Shown: positions 24,005 to 32,140, counted from the stretch's first letter. The stretch: DNA of 64,000 nt from Streptomyces sp. CA-278952 (GCF_028747205.1 NZ_CP112880.1:124001-188000), one strand, 5' to 3'. The notes: a model not told the origin generated them from the letters alone. Numbers and translations: made by a program.

Positions 24005-25027
24005 CTACCGCGCGAACTCCCTCAGCTCCTCCGCCAGCGAGCTGATCGCCGCGGGATTGCGCGGGCTCTCGACCAGGTCGACGTAGTCGAGTACCACGAT
24101 CCGGTCATTCTTGATCGCGGACACGCCGGCGAGCGGCTTGTAGGACTTCAGGAACCTCCGCTTCTCGTCCGCTCCGGTGTCCCCGTAGTTGTTGATGACG
24201 ATGACCTCGGGATCGCGGTCGACCACGGTCTCCCAGCCCACCGTCGTCCAGCTGTCCTCGAGGTCCTTCATGATGTGGTCGCCGCCGGCCTTGGTGATGA
24301 TGTCGTGCGGTCCGGCGTACGCGCCCGAGGTCAGCGGCTTGTCCTTCCCGTCGTCGTACAGGAAGACGCGGAGGCGGTCACTGCCCTTGGCCGCCTCCGC
24401 CCGTACGTCGGCGACCTCCTCGCGGAACGATGTGATGAGGGTGTCCGCCCGCTCCTCGACGTCGAAGATCTTTCCGAGGTTCCGCAGGTCGGTGTAGAGC
24501 GCTTCGAGCGGGGGCATCACTCCGCGGGCCTTGCCCCGCCCGTTGCGGCACGACTCGCTGAGCAGATAGGAGTCGATGCCCACGCGCTCCAGTTCGGCGG
24601 GGGTGAAACCCTCACCCTCGTTGAATCCGTAGTTCCAGCCGGCGAAGACCAGGTCGGCGCGGGCATCGAGCACCAACTCCTTGTTGATCCGCTCCTTGGA
24701 GAGCCACTTGGTCTTCTTGTAGCCGTCCTTCCAGGGGACGGACGTCATGTCGCCCTTGTCGTCGGGCATGACGTACCCGGCCATGTGGTCCTCGAGCCCG
24801 AGCGCGAACATGATCTCGGTGATGCCGGTGTCGTTGGTGACGACGCGTTGCGGGGCCTTGTCGTACGTCTTCTTCTCCCCGCAGTTCTCGACGGTCACCG
24901 GGTAGTGGCGACCGGCTCCGGACGCGCCGGTCTTCCCGTCGGCCTGTGAGGTGACGTCCGCTCCGCAGCCGGCGAGGGCCAGGGCGGCCGCGAGCACGAG
25001 GGCCGCGGGACGCAGGGGGTTGGGCAT
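24005..25027 (-). CDS. Iron-chelate-type ABC transporter solute-binding lipoprotein, 340 aa
   Basis: Extracytoplasmic receptor of a FecBCD/BtuFCD-like importer. The ATG at 25027 (MPNPLRP) has AAGGAG upstream. The lipobox LALAGC gives lipidated Cys21. The TroA-like binding fold is evident: APQRVVTNDTGITEIMFALGLEDHMAGY, an ADLVFAGW segment, and a second lobe with DPEVIVINNYG and LDYVDLVESPRNPAAI. It is the third gene of the permease-ATPase-receptor operon, 16 bases after the ATPase stop. The ligand could be a ferric siderophore, heme or a corrinoid. No Fur- or DmdR-type iron box was seen upstream of the operon. Confidence 0.88.
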   Translation of the reverse strand: MPNPLRPAALVLAAALALAGCGADVTSQADGKTGASGAGRHYPVTVENCGEKKTYDKAPQRVVTNDTGITEIMFALGLEDHMAGYVMPDDKGDMTSVPWKDGYKKTKWLSKERINKELVLDARADLVFAGWNYGFNEGEGFTPAELERVGIDSYLLSESCRNGRGKARGVMPPLEALYTDLRNLGKIFDVEERADTLITSFREEVADVRAEAAKGSDRLRVFLYDDGKDKPLTSGAYAGPHDIITKAGGDHIMKDLEDSWTTVGWETVVDRDPEVIVINNYGDTGADEKRRFLKSYKPLAGVSAIKNDRIVVLDYVDLVESPRNPAAISSLAEELREFAR

Positions 25028-25043
25028 GGTGATCGAGGCTCCT

Positions 25044-25826
25044 TCAGGAGGTGGGGCGGGCAGGGGGAAGGTCGAAGAGCAGTTGGAGCGCGCCGGTCTC
25101 CGGATGTGCGACACGGTGCGCCCGTACGCCGAAGACGTCGGCCAGCAGCTCGGTGGTCAGGACCGCGTGCGGGGCCCCGGAGGCGACGATCCGCCCGCTG
25201 TCGATGACGTGGACCAGGTCGCAGTGCAGGGCCGCCAGATTCAGGTCGTGCAGGGCGGTGAGCACGGTCAGGCCACTGCCGCGGACCAGGGCGAGGACTT
25301 CCAACTGGTGGGCGATGTCCAGGTGGTTGGTGGGTTCGTCGAGCACCAGGACCCGGGGCCGCTGGGCGAGGGCGCGGGCGATCAGAACACGCTGCCGCTC
25401 GCCGCCGGAGAGGGTGAGGAAGCCGCGTTCGGCCAGGTGTCCCGCGCCGACCCCCGCCAGCGCCTCGTCGCAGAGACGGCGGTCCTCGTCGGATGCCCGG
25501 GCCACCGGCCCCTGGTGCGGCAGCCGCCCCATGGCGACGATCTCGGCGACGGTGAAGTCGAATGCGTCCACCGCGTCCTGCGGAAGGGCCGCCAGCCGTC
25601 GGGCGCCTTCCCGCGTGCTCAGGGCGTGAAGGTCCTCACCGCCGATCCTCACGGCACCGGCCGAGGGGCGCAGGGCCCGGTAGACACAGCGCAACAGGGT
25701 CGACTTCCCACTGCCGTTGGGACCGACCAGGCCGACGAGCTGCCCGTCGGCCGCGCCCAGGGTGACCTGGTCCACCAGCCGCGCACCGGCGATCTCGACG
25801 GTCAGCGCGTCGATGTCGATCCGCAT
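25044..25826 (-). CDS. Iron-chelate-type ABC transporter ATPase, 260 aa
   Basis: Nucleotide-binding subunit (FepC/BtuD/HmuV type). The ATG at 25826 shares its A with the permease stop (TGATG), so translation is coupled. Walker A is GPNGSGKST (about 35-43), the Q-loop LAALPQD, the ABC signature LSGGERQ, Walker B VLVLDEPTNHLD, and the switch His in TALHDL. Everything needed for ATP hydrolysis is present. A longer frame upstream reads through the permease gene out of phase and is not coding. Confidence 0.93.
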   Translation of the reverse strand: MRIDIDALTVEIAGARLVDQVTLGAADGQLVGLVGPNGSGKSTLLRCVYRALRPSAGAVRIGGEDLHALSTREGARRLAALPQDAVDAFDFTVAEIVAMGRLPHQGPVARASDEDRRLCDEALAGVGAGHLAERGFLTLSGGERQRVLIARALAQRPRVLVLDEPTNHLDIAHQLEVLALVRGSGLTVLTALHDLNLAALHCDLVHVIDSGRIVASGAPHAVLTTELLADVFGVRAHRVAHPETGALQLLFDLPPARPTS

Positions 25827-26935
25827 CAGATGCCTCCGAAGGAGTAGGCGCGCCGGCGCATGAGGAGGATGAAGCAGGGAACGCCGATGACCGCGGTGAG
25901 GACGCCCACCGGCAGCTCGGCCGGCGCCAGCACCACGCGCGAGAGGATGTCCACCCAGATCAGCAGGACGGCTCCCGCCAGGGGGGCGACGGCCAGGAGT
26001 CGGCGATGGTCCGCGCCGACCAGCATCCGTGCGGCGTGCGGGACCATCAGGCCGACGAAGCCGATCGCCCCGCTCACCGCGACGACCGCCCCGGTGACGG
26101 CCGCGGAGACGAGGAAGAGCTCCTTGCGCAGTCTCCCGGGATCGACCCCGAGTGCGGCGGCGGTCTCGTCCCCCATGGCGAGTGCGTTCAGGCGCCGTGC
26201 CGACCAGCCGAGGTGCGCGAGACCGGCGAGCACCGCTCCGGCGGCGATCGGCACGGCGGCCCAGTTGGCCCCGCTCAGGCTGCCGAGCAGCCACATCATC
26301 GCGGAGCGGGCCGCTTCCCCGCGCTCGGCCGCGAACACCATGAACGTGGTGACGGCGGAGAACCCGTAGTACATCGCGGTCCCCGTCAGGACGAGCCGGA
26401 GCGGGGTCAGGCCGCGTTCGGTGCGGGCGACCGCGTACACGAGCAGCATGGCGAGGAGTGCGGAGAGGAACGCCGCCGTGGACAGCGCCCAGATGCCCAG
26501 GGCTCCCAAGGCCCCGAAGATGAGTACGGCGTTGGCGCCGACCGCCGCGCCCGAGGAGATGCCGAGGACGAACGGGTCGGCCAGCGCGTTGCGCACCATG
26601 GCCTGGACGGCGACGCCGATGGCGGACAGGCCGGCCCCGACGACGGCCGCCAGCACGGCTCGGGGCAGGCGCAGTTCCCAGACGATGGTGTAGGCCGGGA
26701 CCTCGTCGGGGCGGATGGGCCCGCCGGTCAGCCCTGCCCACAGGTAGCGCGTCACCTCCGCCCAGGAGAGCCCCGACGCCCCGAGTGCCGCCCCGCAGAA
26801 GAGGGAGAGGGGCAGGGCCGCGCACAGGCCGGCCAGGAGGAGCGGCAGGGGCACACGCCGGGGTGGCGCCGGTCCGGTGCCGAGGTACGCGGGGCGCGGC
26901 GGCTTGGAGGGTTTGCGGTCGAGGGACGTGGCCAC
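25826..26935 (-). CDS. FecCD/BtuC family ABC transporter permease, about 369 aa
   Basis: Membrane subunit of the chelate importer, with nine or ten predicted helices and the family coupling region GDETAAALGVDPGRLRK, plus GAIGFVGLMVPHAARMLVG, the BtuC L-loop signature. Only one permease gene is present, so the importer is presumably a homodimer. The start is uncertain: GTG at 26935 is chosen because the preceding residues are Arg/Gly-rich and unlike the family, but an ATG at 27016 in the same frame is possible (396 aa). First gene of its operon. Confidence 0.88.
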   Translation of the reverse strand: MATSLDRKPSKPPRPAYLGTGPAPPRRVPLPLLLAGLCAALPLSLFCGAALGASGLSWAEVTRYLWAGLTGGPIRPDEVPAYTIVWELRLPRAVLAAVVGAGLSAIGVAVQAMVRNALADPFVLGISSGAAVGANAVLIFGALGALGIWALSTAAFLSALLAMLLVYAVARTERGLTPLRLVLTGTAMYYGFSAVTTFMVFAAERGEAARSAMMWLLGSLSGANWAAVPIAAGAVLAGLAHLGWSARRLNALAMGDETAAALGVDPGRLRKELFLVSAAVTGAVVAVSGAIGFVGLMVPHAARMLVGADHRRLLAVAPLAGAVLLIWVDILSRVVLAPAELPVGVLTAVIGVPCFILLMRRRAYSFGGI

Positions 26936-27070
26936 AGGCTGGTCGCTTTCGCCTCGGGCCGTGCGTCGCGCGATGAGGAGCGGCCCCGGACGGCGGCCGC
27001 CCCGCGCAGCGCCCATTCGCAGTCCACGGCGAATCGTCAGGAGCCTTCTCCGCCGCGGGTGATCGGGCTC

Positions 27071-27090
27071 ACGGAGCCCGGGGGCTCCGT
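27071..27090 (-). terminator. Small hairpin between the exo/endonuclease-like gene and the transporter operon
   Basis: 8-bp perfect stem ACGGAGCC/GGCTCCGT with loop CGGG, 177 bases beyond the upstream gene's stop and just before the permease start. It may end the upstream transcript or act as a leader structure. No other feature is seen in the surrounding 250-330 bases. Confidence 0.35.
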
Positions 27091-27266
27091 CTACCGTTGC
27101 GGGTCAGCGCCGGATTTCGACCGGACTTCCCCCGTGGCGGAACGCAGCCTAGCGCGTGCGTTCGCCCTCCGCCCGGCGGAGGGTGAACGGCAGCGGCACG
27201 CGGAGGGTTCGGTCGCCCGCCCCGAGGCGGCAGGGAGGCCCGGACGTCCCGCGGCCTCCACGGTGT

Positions 27267-28451
27267 TCACCAGCTGACGCGGGCCGCCACCGGGAGGTGG
27301 TCGCTGCCGGTCGAGGGCAGCAGCCACGAGCTCTCCGGCTCCAGGCCCCGGACCAGGATCTGGTCGATCCGTACCACCGGGAAGGTGGCGGGCCAGGTGA
27401 AGCCGAACCCGTCGCCTGCCGCCTCCTGCGCCGATCGCATCCGCGAGGTGATGCCGGCGTACGCGCGGTCGTCCAGCGTTCCGTTCAGATCGCCGAGCAG
27501 CACCACCCGCTCGTTCCGCTCGGCGGCGACGGCCCGGCCGAGCGACCGCGCGCCGGCGTCCCGTTGGCCCGACGAGAGGCCCGCCCGGGGATTGACCCGT
27601 ACGGATCCGAGGTGCGCCACGTACACCGCCAGGGGCCCGTGGTCCGTGGTCACCGTGGTGCGCAGTCCCCGGTTGTACTCCAGCTTGACGTCGGCGGGCT
27701 TCGCGTCCCCCAGCGGCCCCGCGTCCATCCCGACGTCGACCGGGCGGGTGTCCGACAGCGGCAGCCTGCTCCACACGCCGACCGTGCCCAGGACCGTGTG
27801 ATGGGGGTACGTCGTCGCCAACTCCTTCTCGTACGTCCCCCGGGCCGCCGGGTCCAGCTCCTCCAGTGCCAGCACGTCCGCACCGGAGGCGGCCAGGGCG
27901 CGGGCGGTGCCCGCCGCGTCGGGGTTGTCGGCGCCGACGTTGTGGCTGACCACGGTGAGGTCGCCGCCCGGGTGGGACTTGTCGGTGAGCAGCCCGCCGA
28001 AGAGGTTCAGCCAGCCGACGGCCGGCAGCAGCAGCGCGACGAGTGCGAGGACGGAACGGCGCAGCAGCGCCCCGCCCAGCAGCACCGGGATGAACAGGCC
28101 GAACCACGGGAGGAAGGTCTCCACCAGGCTGCCGAGGTTCCCGATCCGGTTCGGGATGCTCGGGTGCAGCAGGAGGAGCAGGCCCAGCAGCAGCGCCGCC
28201 GCCGCGAGCACCCGGCCGCGTTTCCAGGGGCCAGTCCTCGCGCCGGTGCGCCGGGGGCCTGGGCCCCCGGGGCCCGCGTCCCCGAGATCGACGTCGCCCC
28301 GCCCGGAACCGGAGGTGTCCACGTCGCTCTCCGCCGTCCCGGCCGTGTCCACGTCGCCCTGTGCGGTTCCGGCCGTGTCCACGTCGCCCTGTGCGGTTCC
28401 GGCCGTGTCCACGTCGCCCTGTGCGGTTCCGGCCGTGCCCACCCGCGTCAT
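27267..28451 (-). CDS. Membrane protein with endonuclease/exonuclease/phosphatase (EEP) domain, 394 aa
   Basis: The ATG at 28451 has GAGG nine bases upstream. Residues 5-55 are five copies of a ten-residue unit (GTAQGDVDTA-type), followed by a Pro/Gly linker and a basic stretch. About three transmembrane helices (about 77-150) precede the extracytoplasmic EEP domain. Catalytic landmarks: SHNVGADNP (about 169-177), the metal-binding Glu in ALEELD, GDLNGTLDD and the terminal TGSDHLPV. The fold covers nucleases, inositol phosphatases and sphingomyelinases; the membrane-tethered form in actinobacteria has no assigned substrate. The start lies 23 bases after the VanY-like gene stop, so the two are likely one operon. 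Confidence 0.88.
   Translation of the reverse strand: MTRVGTAGTAQGDVDTAGTAQGDVDTAGTAQGDVDTAGTAESDVDTSGSGRGDVDLGDAGPGGPGPRRTGARTGPWKRGRVLAAAALLLGLLLLLHPSIPNRIGNLGSLVETFLPWFGLFIPVLLGGALLRRSVLALVALLLPAVGWLNLFGGLLTDKSHPGGDLTVVSHNVGADNPDAAGTARALAASGADVLALEELDPAARGTYEKELATTYPHHTVLGTVGVWSRLPLSDTRPVDVGMDAGPLGDAKPADVKLEYNRGLRTTVTTDHGPLAVYVAHLGSVRVNPRAGLSSGQRDAGARSLGRAVAAERNERVVLLGDLNGTLDDRAYAGITSRMRSAQEAAGDGFGFTWPATFPVVRIDQILVRGLEPESSWLLPSTGSDHLPVAARVSW
28291..28440. repeat. Five 30-bp tandem repeats inside the EEP gene
   Basis: Units begin at 28291, 28321, 28351, 28381 and 28411. The last three are nearly identical, and the first two are diverged copies. Thirty bases is ten codons, so the array is in frame and adds a decapeptide ending in DVDT-A or DVDT-S each time. 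Confidence 0.9.
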
Positions 28452-28474
28452 CGTCTGTCCTCGCTCGCTGCCGG

Positions 28475-29158
28475 TCACTGTCGCATCCTCGGGTCCTGGG
28501 TGGGGTCGGCGTACATGCGCGGGCAACCCCGGTCGATCGCTTCCGTGCGCAGCTCGTAGTGCCAGGGTTCGTTGCGGTAGGTCTGGCACAGTCCGTACGC
28601 GGCGCCGTGCTCGGACAGCCACTCCGTCGCGTCGTCCGGCCCGATGTCGACCGCCTCCCCCGACACGTGCGGCGACGTCGTCGCGGTGGCCACCCATCGG
28701 GCGGCCTCGGCCTCGGACCCGTACCGCGCGATCGCCTTGCGGAGCAGCTGATTCTGGTACTCCGGTGATCGCCAGCCGCTGTTGACGGCGAACTCGACGC
28801 CCTCCCGCGCCGCCTCCCCTGCCGCCCTGCGGAGGGCCGCGAGCAGATCCGCGTCGAGGTTGGCGACGGCCGGGATCCCGTCGTCGAGCACCGTCACGCC
28901 ATCGGGGACGGCCCCGTCGGCCGCTCCCAGCGCTCCGCGGAGCTCACGGTGAAGGGGAGGAGGCAGGGATGCCGGCGCCGAGGAGGGGGCGGCGGACGGG
29001 GAGCGCGGTGAGGCCGAGGTCGACGGGGCGTGCGTCGGGTTCAGCAGGGCGTGGCCGAGGGCTGCCGCGATCGCTGCCACGACGGCTACCGCGCCGACGA
29101 CAAGGGGCCCGCGTGTCCGGCGGGGCGTTGTTCGCACTGACGGCCGTGGTCGAGTCAT
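28475..29158 (-). CDS. VanY-like D-alanyl-D-alanine carboxypeptidase (M15), 227 aa
   Basis: Membrane-anchored peptidoglycan carboxypeptidase. A basic N-terminus and one helix (about 19-38) anchor it, and a Ser/Pro/Ala linker (about 43-70) leads to the M15B domain. Zinc ligands are His164 and Asp171 in SPHVSGEAVDIG and His200 in EPWHYE, with Glu197 as the likely general base. NSGWRSPEYQNQL is the typical substrate-binding segment. It would trim the terminal D-Ala from pentapeptide stems. It is divergent from a VanR/VanS-like pair across 86 bases, so regulation by that pair is a natural hypothesis. It is followed closely by the EEP gene. Confidence 0.9.
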   Translation of the reverse strand: MTRPRPSVRTTPRRTRGPLVVGAVAVVAAIAAALGHALLNPTHAPSTSASPRSPSAAPSSAPASLPPPLHRELRGALGAADGAVPDGVTVLDDGIPAVANLDADLLAALRRAAGEAAREGVEFAVNSGWRSPEYQNQLLRKAIARYGSEAEAARWVATATTSPHVSGEAVDIGPDDATEWLSEHGAAYGLCQTYRNEPWHYELRTEAIDRGCPRMYADPTQDPRMRQ

Positions 29159-29183
29159 ACCGCAAGAAAAGGCGGCGAGGTGT

Positions 29184-29241
29184 TGCCGGCACGTATGCGG
29201 TTCTCGATACGCCGACGATAGGTGCCGGCTCGTAGCATCGG
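29184..29241. promoter_or_regulatory. Direct repeats in the vanY-like/vanR-like divergent region
   Basis: TGCCGGC-A-CGTA at 29184-29195 recurs as TGCCGGC-T-CGTA at 29223-29234, 39 bases apart, each followed by a GC-rich ATGCGG/GCATCGG element. The second copy ends four bases before the regulator's start codon. Candidate binding sites for the adjacent OmpR-family regulator. Confidence 0.4.
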
Positions 29242-29244
29242 CCC

Positions 29245-29943
29245 ATGCGCGTGCTGATCGTCGAGGACGAACCCTATCTGGCGGAGGCCGTCCGCGACGG
29301 CCTGCGTCTCGAAGCGATCGCGGCGGACATCGCGGGGGACGGGGAGACCGCTCTGGAGCTGCTGAGCGTCAACACCTACGACATCGCCGTCCTGGACCGC
29401 GACGTCCCCGGGCCGTCCGGTGACGAGATCGCCGAACACATCGTCGCCTCCGGCAGTGGCATGCCGATCCTCATGCTCACGGCGGCCGACCGCCTCGACG
29501 ACAAGGCTTCCGGGTTCGGGCTCGGTGCCGACGACTACCTCACGAAACCCTTCGATCTCCGGGAGCTCGTGCTCAGGCTCAGAGCACTCGACCGCAGACG
29601 CGCCCACAGCAGACCGCCCGTGCGGGAGATCGCGGGTCTGCGGCTGGACACGTTCCGCAGAGAGGTCTACCGGGACGGCCGCTACGTCGCGCTGACCAGG
29701 AAGCAGTTCGCGGTACTCGACGTCCTCGTCGCCGCCGACGGCGGTGTCGTCAGCGCCGAAGAGCTCCTGGAACGGGCGTGGGACGAGAACGCCGACCCGT
29801 TCACCAACGCCGTACGCATCACCGTCTCGGCCCTGCGCAAACGCCTCGGCGAACCGTGGATCATCGCCACCGTGCCGGGCGTCGGCTACCGCATCGGCGC
29901 GGCGTCCGGCACCGGTCGCGGCGAGGGACGGGACCGTGGCTAG
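29245..29943 (+). CDS. OmpR-family response regulator, VanR-like, 232 aa
   Basis: DNA-binding response regulator. The receiver has E7-D8-E9, phospho-acceptor Asp51 in YDIAVLDRDVPG, and DDYLTKPFDL. The winged helix ends in TVPGVGYRI. The opening MRVLIVEDEPYLAEAVRDGL and the VLDRDVPGPSGDEI stretch closely resemble S. coelicolor VanR and its many orphan homologues. The kinase start lies eight bases inside this gene, so the two are coupled. No vanHAX ligase genes are present, so glycopeptide resistance should not be inferred. Probable target: the divergent carboxypeptidase gene. Confidence 0.92.
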   Translation: MRVLIVEDEPYLAEAVRDGLRLEAIAADIAGDGETALELLSVNTYDIAVLDRDVPGPSGDEIAEHIVASGSGMPILMLTAADRLDDKASGFGLGADDYLTKPFDLRELVLRLRALDRRRAHSRPPVREIAGLRLDTFRREVYRDGRYVALTRKQFAVLDVLVAADGGVVSAEELLERAWDENADPFTNAVRITVSALRKRLGEPWIIATVPGVGYRIGAASGTGRGEGRDRG

Positions 29944-31060
29944 GCGGCCCGGGTTGAGCGTCCGCCTCAAGCTCACCCTCAGCTACGCCGGATTCCTCAT
30001 GGTCGCCGGCGTCCTGCTGCTCACAGCGGTGTGGGTGTTCCTCCTGGAGTACGTTCCCGACGACTGGGACAAGCGGATGCTCCACGAGAATCCCAACCGC
30101 CAGCTCCTCGCGTACACCTTCGCCCCGGCGGCGGCCACCGTACTGGCGGTCCTCCTCGTCTTCGGCCTCCTGGGAGGATGGGTCCTCGCCGGCCGTATGC
30201 TCGCCCCTCTGACCCGGATCACCGAAGCCACCCGCGCGGCCACGCACGGGTCACTCTCCCACCGGATCCGGCTGCCGGGCCGCAGGGACGAGTTCCGGGA
30301 ACTCGCCGACGCCTTCGACACGATGCTCGCCCGGCTCGAAGCAGACGTCGCCGAGCAGGAGAGGTTCGCGGCCAACGCCTCCCATGAGCTGCGCACCCCG
30401 CTGGCGATCTCGAAGACCCTTCTCGAGGTGGCCCGCACCAATCCGGACCGCGACACCGACGAGATCATCGACCGCCTGTACGCCGTCAACGGCAGGGCGA
30501 TCGACCTCACCGAGGCGCTGCTCGTGCTCAGCCGCGCCGACCGGCGTTCCTTCACCCGGGAGCCCGTCGACCTGTCGCTGCTGGCGGAGGAGGCCGCCGA
30601 GACCCTCCTCCCCCTCGCGGAAGAGCATGGCGTCACCGTCGAGACACGCGGCGAGATCGCGCCCGCGATCGGATCGCCGGCGCTCCTGCTGCAACTGACC
30701 ACCAACCTCGTGCACAACGCGATCGTCCACAATCTGCCCGGCCGGGGCACCGTCCGGGTCGCTACCGGCGTCCGCCGCGCGACCGTGGTGCTCACCGTCG
30801 AGAACACCGGTGCGCAGGTCACCCCGCAGCTGGCCGCGACGCTCACCGAACCGTTCCGGCGCGGAGCCGAACGGTTGCGCACCCACCACGCGGGTATCGG
30901 CCTCGGCCTGGCCATCGTCAAGACCATCACCCGCGCACACGACGGAACGCTCACCCTCACCCCGCGCCCGGCCGGCGGGCTGCGCATCATGGTGGAACTC
31001 CCGGCGACAGCCCCGCCCGCCGACGGAGTCCGGACGGCGTACGGCAGGATGGAGCCATGA
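29936..31060 (+). CDS. Sensor histidine kinase, VanS-like, 374 aa
   Basis: The chosen GTG at 29936 reads MARRPGLSVRLKLTLSYAGFL, which matches my recollection of the S. coelicolor VanS N-terminus. Two transmembrane helices (about 15-38 and 63-90) enclose a very short extracellular loop of about 25 residues. HAMP follows, then the H-box FAANASHELRTPLA with His150 and ATPase motifs (NLVHNAIVHN, GIGLGLAIVKTI). The G1 box is degenerate (ENTGAQV instead of D-x-G-x-G), as in several VanS-type kinases. The stop codon overlaps the next start (ATGA), tying the kinase to an MhuD-like protein. Ligand unknown; a cell-wall signal is likely. Confidence 0.9.
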   Translation: MARRPGLSVRLKLTLSYAGFLMVAGVLLLTAVWVFLLEYVPDDWDKRMLHENPNRQLLAYTFAPAAATVLAVLLVFGLLGGWVLAGRMLAPLTRITEATRAATHGSLSHRIRLPGRRDEFRELADAFDTMLARLEADVAEQERFAANASHELRTPLAISKTLLEVARTNPDRDTDEIIDRLYAVNGRAIDLTEALLVLSRADRRSFTREPVDLSLLAEEAAETLLPLAEEHGVTVETRGEIAPAIGSPALLLQLTTNLVHNAIVHNLPGRGTVRVATGVRRATVVLTVENTGAQVTPQLAATLTEPFRRGAERLRTHHAGIGLGLAIVKTITRAHDGTLTLTPRPAGGLRIMVELPATAPPADGVRTAYGRMEP

Positions 31061-31386
31061 GCGTAGTCAAGATCAATGTGCTGACCGTCCCCCAGGAACA
31101 ACGCGAGACGCTGGAGAAGCGCTTCGCTTCCCGGGCCCATGCCGTGGAGGGCTCCGACGGATTCGAGTGGTTCGAGCTGCTCCGGCCCGTCGAGGGCACG
31201 GACGACTACCTCGTCTACACGCGCTGGCGTGACGAGGCCTCCTTCCAGGCGTGGATGGAGGGGCCGATGAAGGCGGCCCATCAGGGCGGCGGTGCCGAGA
31301 GCGGTGAGCGCCCCAAGCCGGCGGCAAGCGGGTCCACGGTGTGGTCCTTCGAGGTCGTGCAGCAGGCCGCCCCGACCGGCGCGTAG
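31057..31386 (+). CDS. MhuD/IsdG-like heme-degrading monooxygenase (ABM domain), 109 aa
   Basis: Ferredoxin-like-fold monooxygenase. MSVVKINVLTVP at the start, EKRFASRAHAVEGSDGF and AFQAWMEGP-type sequence closely resemble mycobacterial MhuD. All four residues important there are at the same numbers: Asn7, Arg26, Trp66 and His75 (proximal heme ligand). The predicted activity is oxidative opening of heme to release iron. The ATG overlaps the kinase stop by four bases, an unusual partnership. The chelate importer about 4-6 kb away may be functionally related. The alternative is a generic antibiotic-biosynthesis monooxygenase, but heme-site conservation argues for heme. A hairpin terminator follows. 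Confidence 0.88.
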   Translation: MSVVKINVLTVPQEQRETLEKRFASRAHAVEGSDGFEWFELLRPVEGTDDYLVYTRWRDEASFQAWMEGPMKAAHQGGGAESGERPKPAASGSTVWSFEVVQQAAPTGA

Positions 31387-31407
31387 CCGAGCGAGCAGAG
31401 ATGTGTG

Positions 31408-31445
31408 ACCTGCCCGGTCCGGCCCACATGGCCGGCCGGGCAGGT
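31408..31445. terminator. Hairpin between the MhuD-like and kinase genes
   Basis: 16-bp stem with one bulged T around CACAT, starting 22 bases after the MhuD-like stop and 30 bases from the convergent kinase stop. Confidence 0.7.
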
Positions 31446-31474
31446 CCCTGCCGTCTGCCGGAGGGCCGGCCGGG

Positions 31475-32011
31475 TCAGCGGTCGACCGCCGGCAGCCGGG
31501 CCAGGCCGGTGCCGCGCATGATGCGGTCGACGGTCCCGGCCAGAACGCTGTCGGGACCGATCACGGTCTCGACACCGTCGGGCAGCACATCGCGGGGGCG
31601 GTACCACTCCCGCAGTTGGTTCTCGTCGACCTCGTCGGCGATCGGCTTGGTGGCGTGCCGGGCCACGGTCTCGGCGAAGGGGACGTCCAGGTAGTACCCG
31701 TGGGTCGGGCCCCGGTGGTCGGCGCGCAGCCGGGCGAGCATGTCGCCGTAGTGGGCGGCGTAGAGGATGCCTTCGACCACCACGTGGTAGCCGGCGTCCA
31801 GGGCGTAGCGGGCGGTCAGGTCGATCAGACCGATGTTGGCCGCCCCGGGCCGGTCGCGTTCGCGCAGGACGGTACGGCGGAGGTTGTCCTGGCCGACCAC
31901 GGCCAGTCCGCGGCCGAAGCTGTCGCGGAGACCGGCCGCCACACTCGACTTCCCCGTCGCGCTGTTGCCGCGCAGGACGATCAGCCGGGTCTCCGCGGTC
32001 CCCACGTTCAC
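31475..32011 (-). CDS. Small P-loop kinase/NTPase, 178 aa
   Basis: AAA_33/zeta-toxin-like P-loop phosphotransferase. The chosen GTG at 32011 (MNVGTAETRLIVLRG) places Walker A, RGNSATGKSS, at residues 15-24. VVGQDNLRR, VVVEGILYAAHYGDML and the lid ARHATKPIADEVDENQLREWYRPRD follow and give a small-molecule kinase look, comparable in layout to chloramphenicol phosphotransferases. The ribosome-binding site is weak. A longer frame to 32179 would overlap the megasynthase start and is unlikely. It is immediately divergent from the megasynthase gene and could be a tailoring or self-protection kinase; that is inference from position only. Confidence 0.8.
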   Translation of the reverse strand: MNVGTAETRLIVLRGNSATGKSSVAAGLRDSFGRGLAVVGQDNLRRTVLRERDRPGAANIGLIDLTARYALDAGYHVVVEGILYAAHYGDMLARLRADHRGPTHGYYLDVPFAETVARHATKPIADEVDENQLREWYRPRDVLPDGVETVIGPDSVLAGTVDRIMRGTGLARLPAVDR

Positions 32012-32134
32012 GGTGGACAGGCTAGCCTCTGCCGGGCCCGGCCCGGTCCTGAACCGAGGCCCTTCCCGTGAGGTCACTCCCAGGGTGCATGCGCTCTCCT
32101 CCCGGCGGCTGATTCCCCGCGACCCGCGCGTTTT

Positions 32135-32140
32135 TAAGAT
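32135..32140 (+). promoter_or_regulatory. Candidate -10 box of the megasynthase gene
   Basis: TAAGAT within the AT-rich stretch TTTTTAAGATCATT, the only such island in the divergent region. No good -35 is visible. Transcription from here would give a leader of roughly 36 bases to the start chosen at 32183. Confidence 0.35.

Noticed and set aside
28291..28440. CRISPR-like regularly spaced repeat
   Set aside because: Units are contiguous with no spacers, are exactly 30 bases, and are in frame with the EEP protein, so this is a coding tandem repeat.
28475..31060. Vancomycin-resistance cluster
   Set aside because: VanR-, VanS- and VanY-like genes are present, but no vanH, vanA or vanX; this family of regulators is widespread without glycopeptide resistance.
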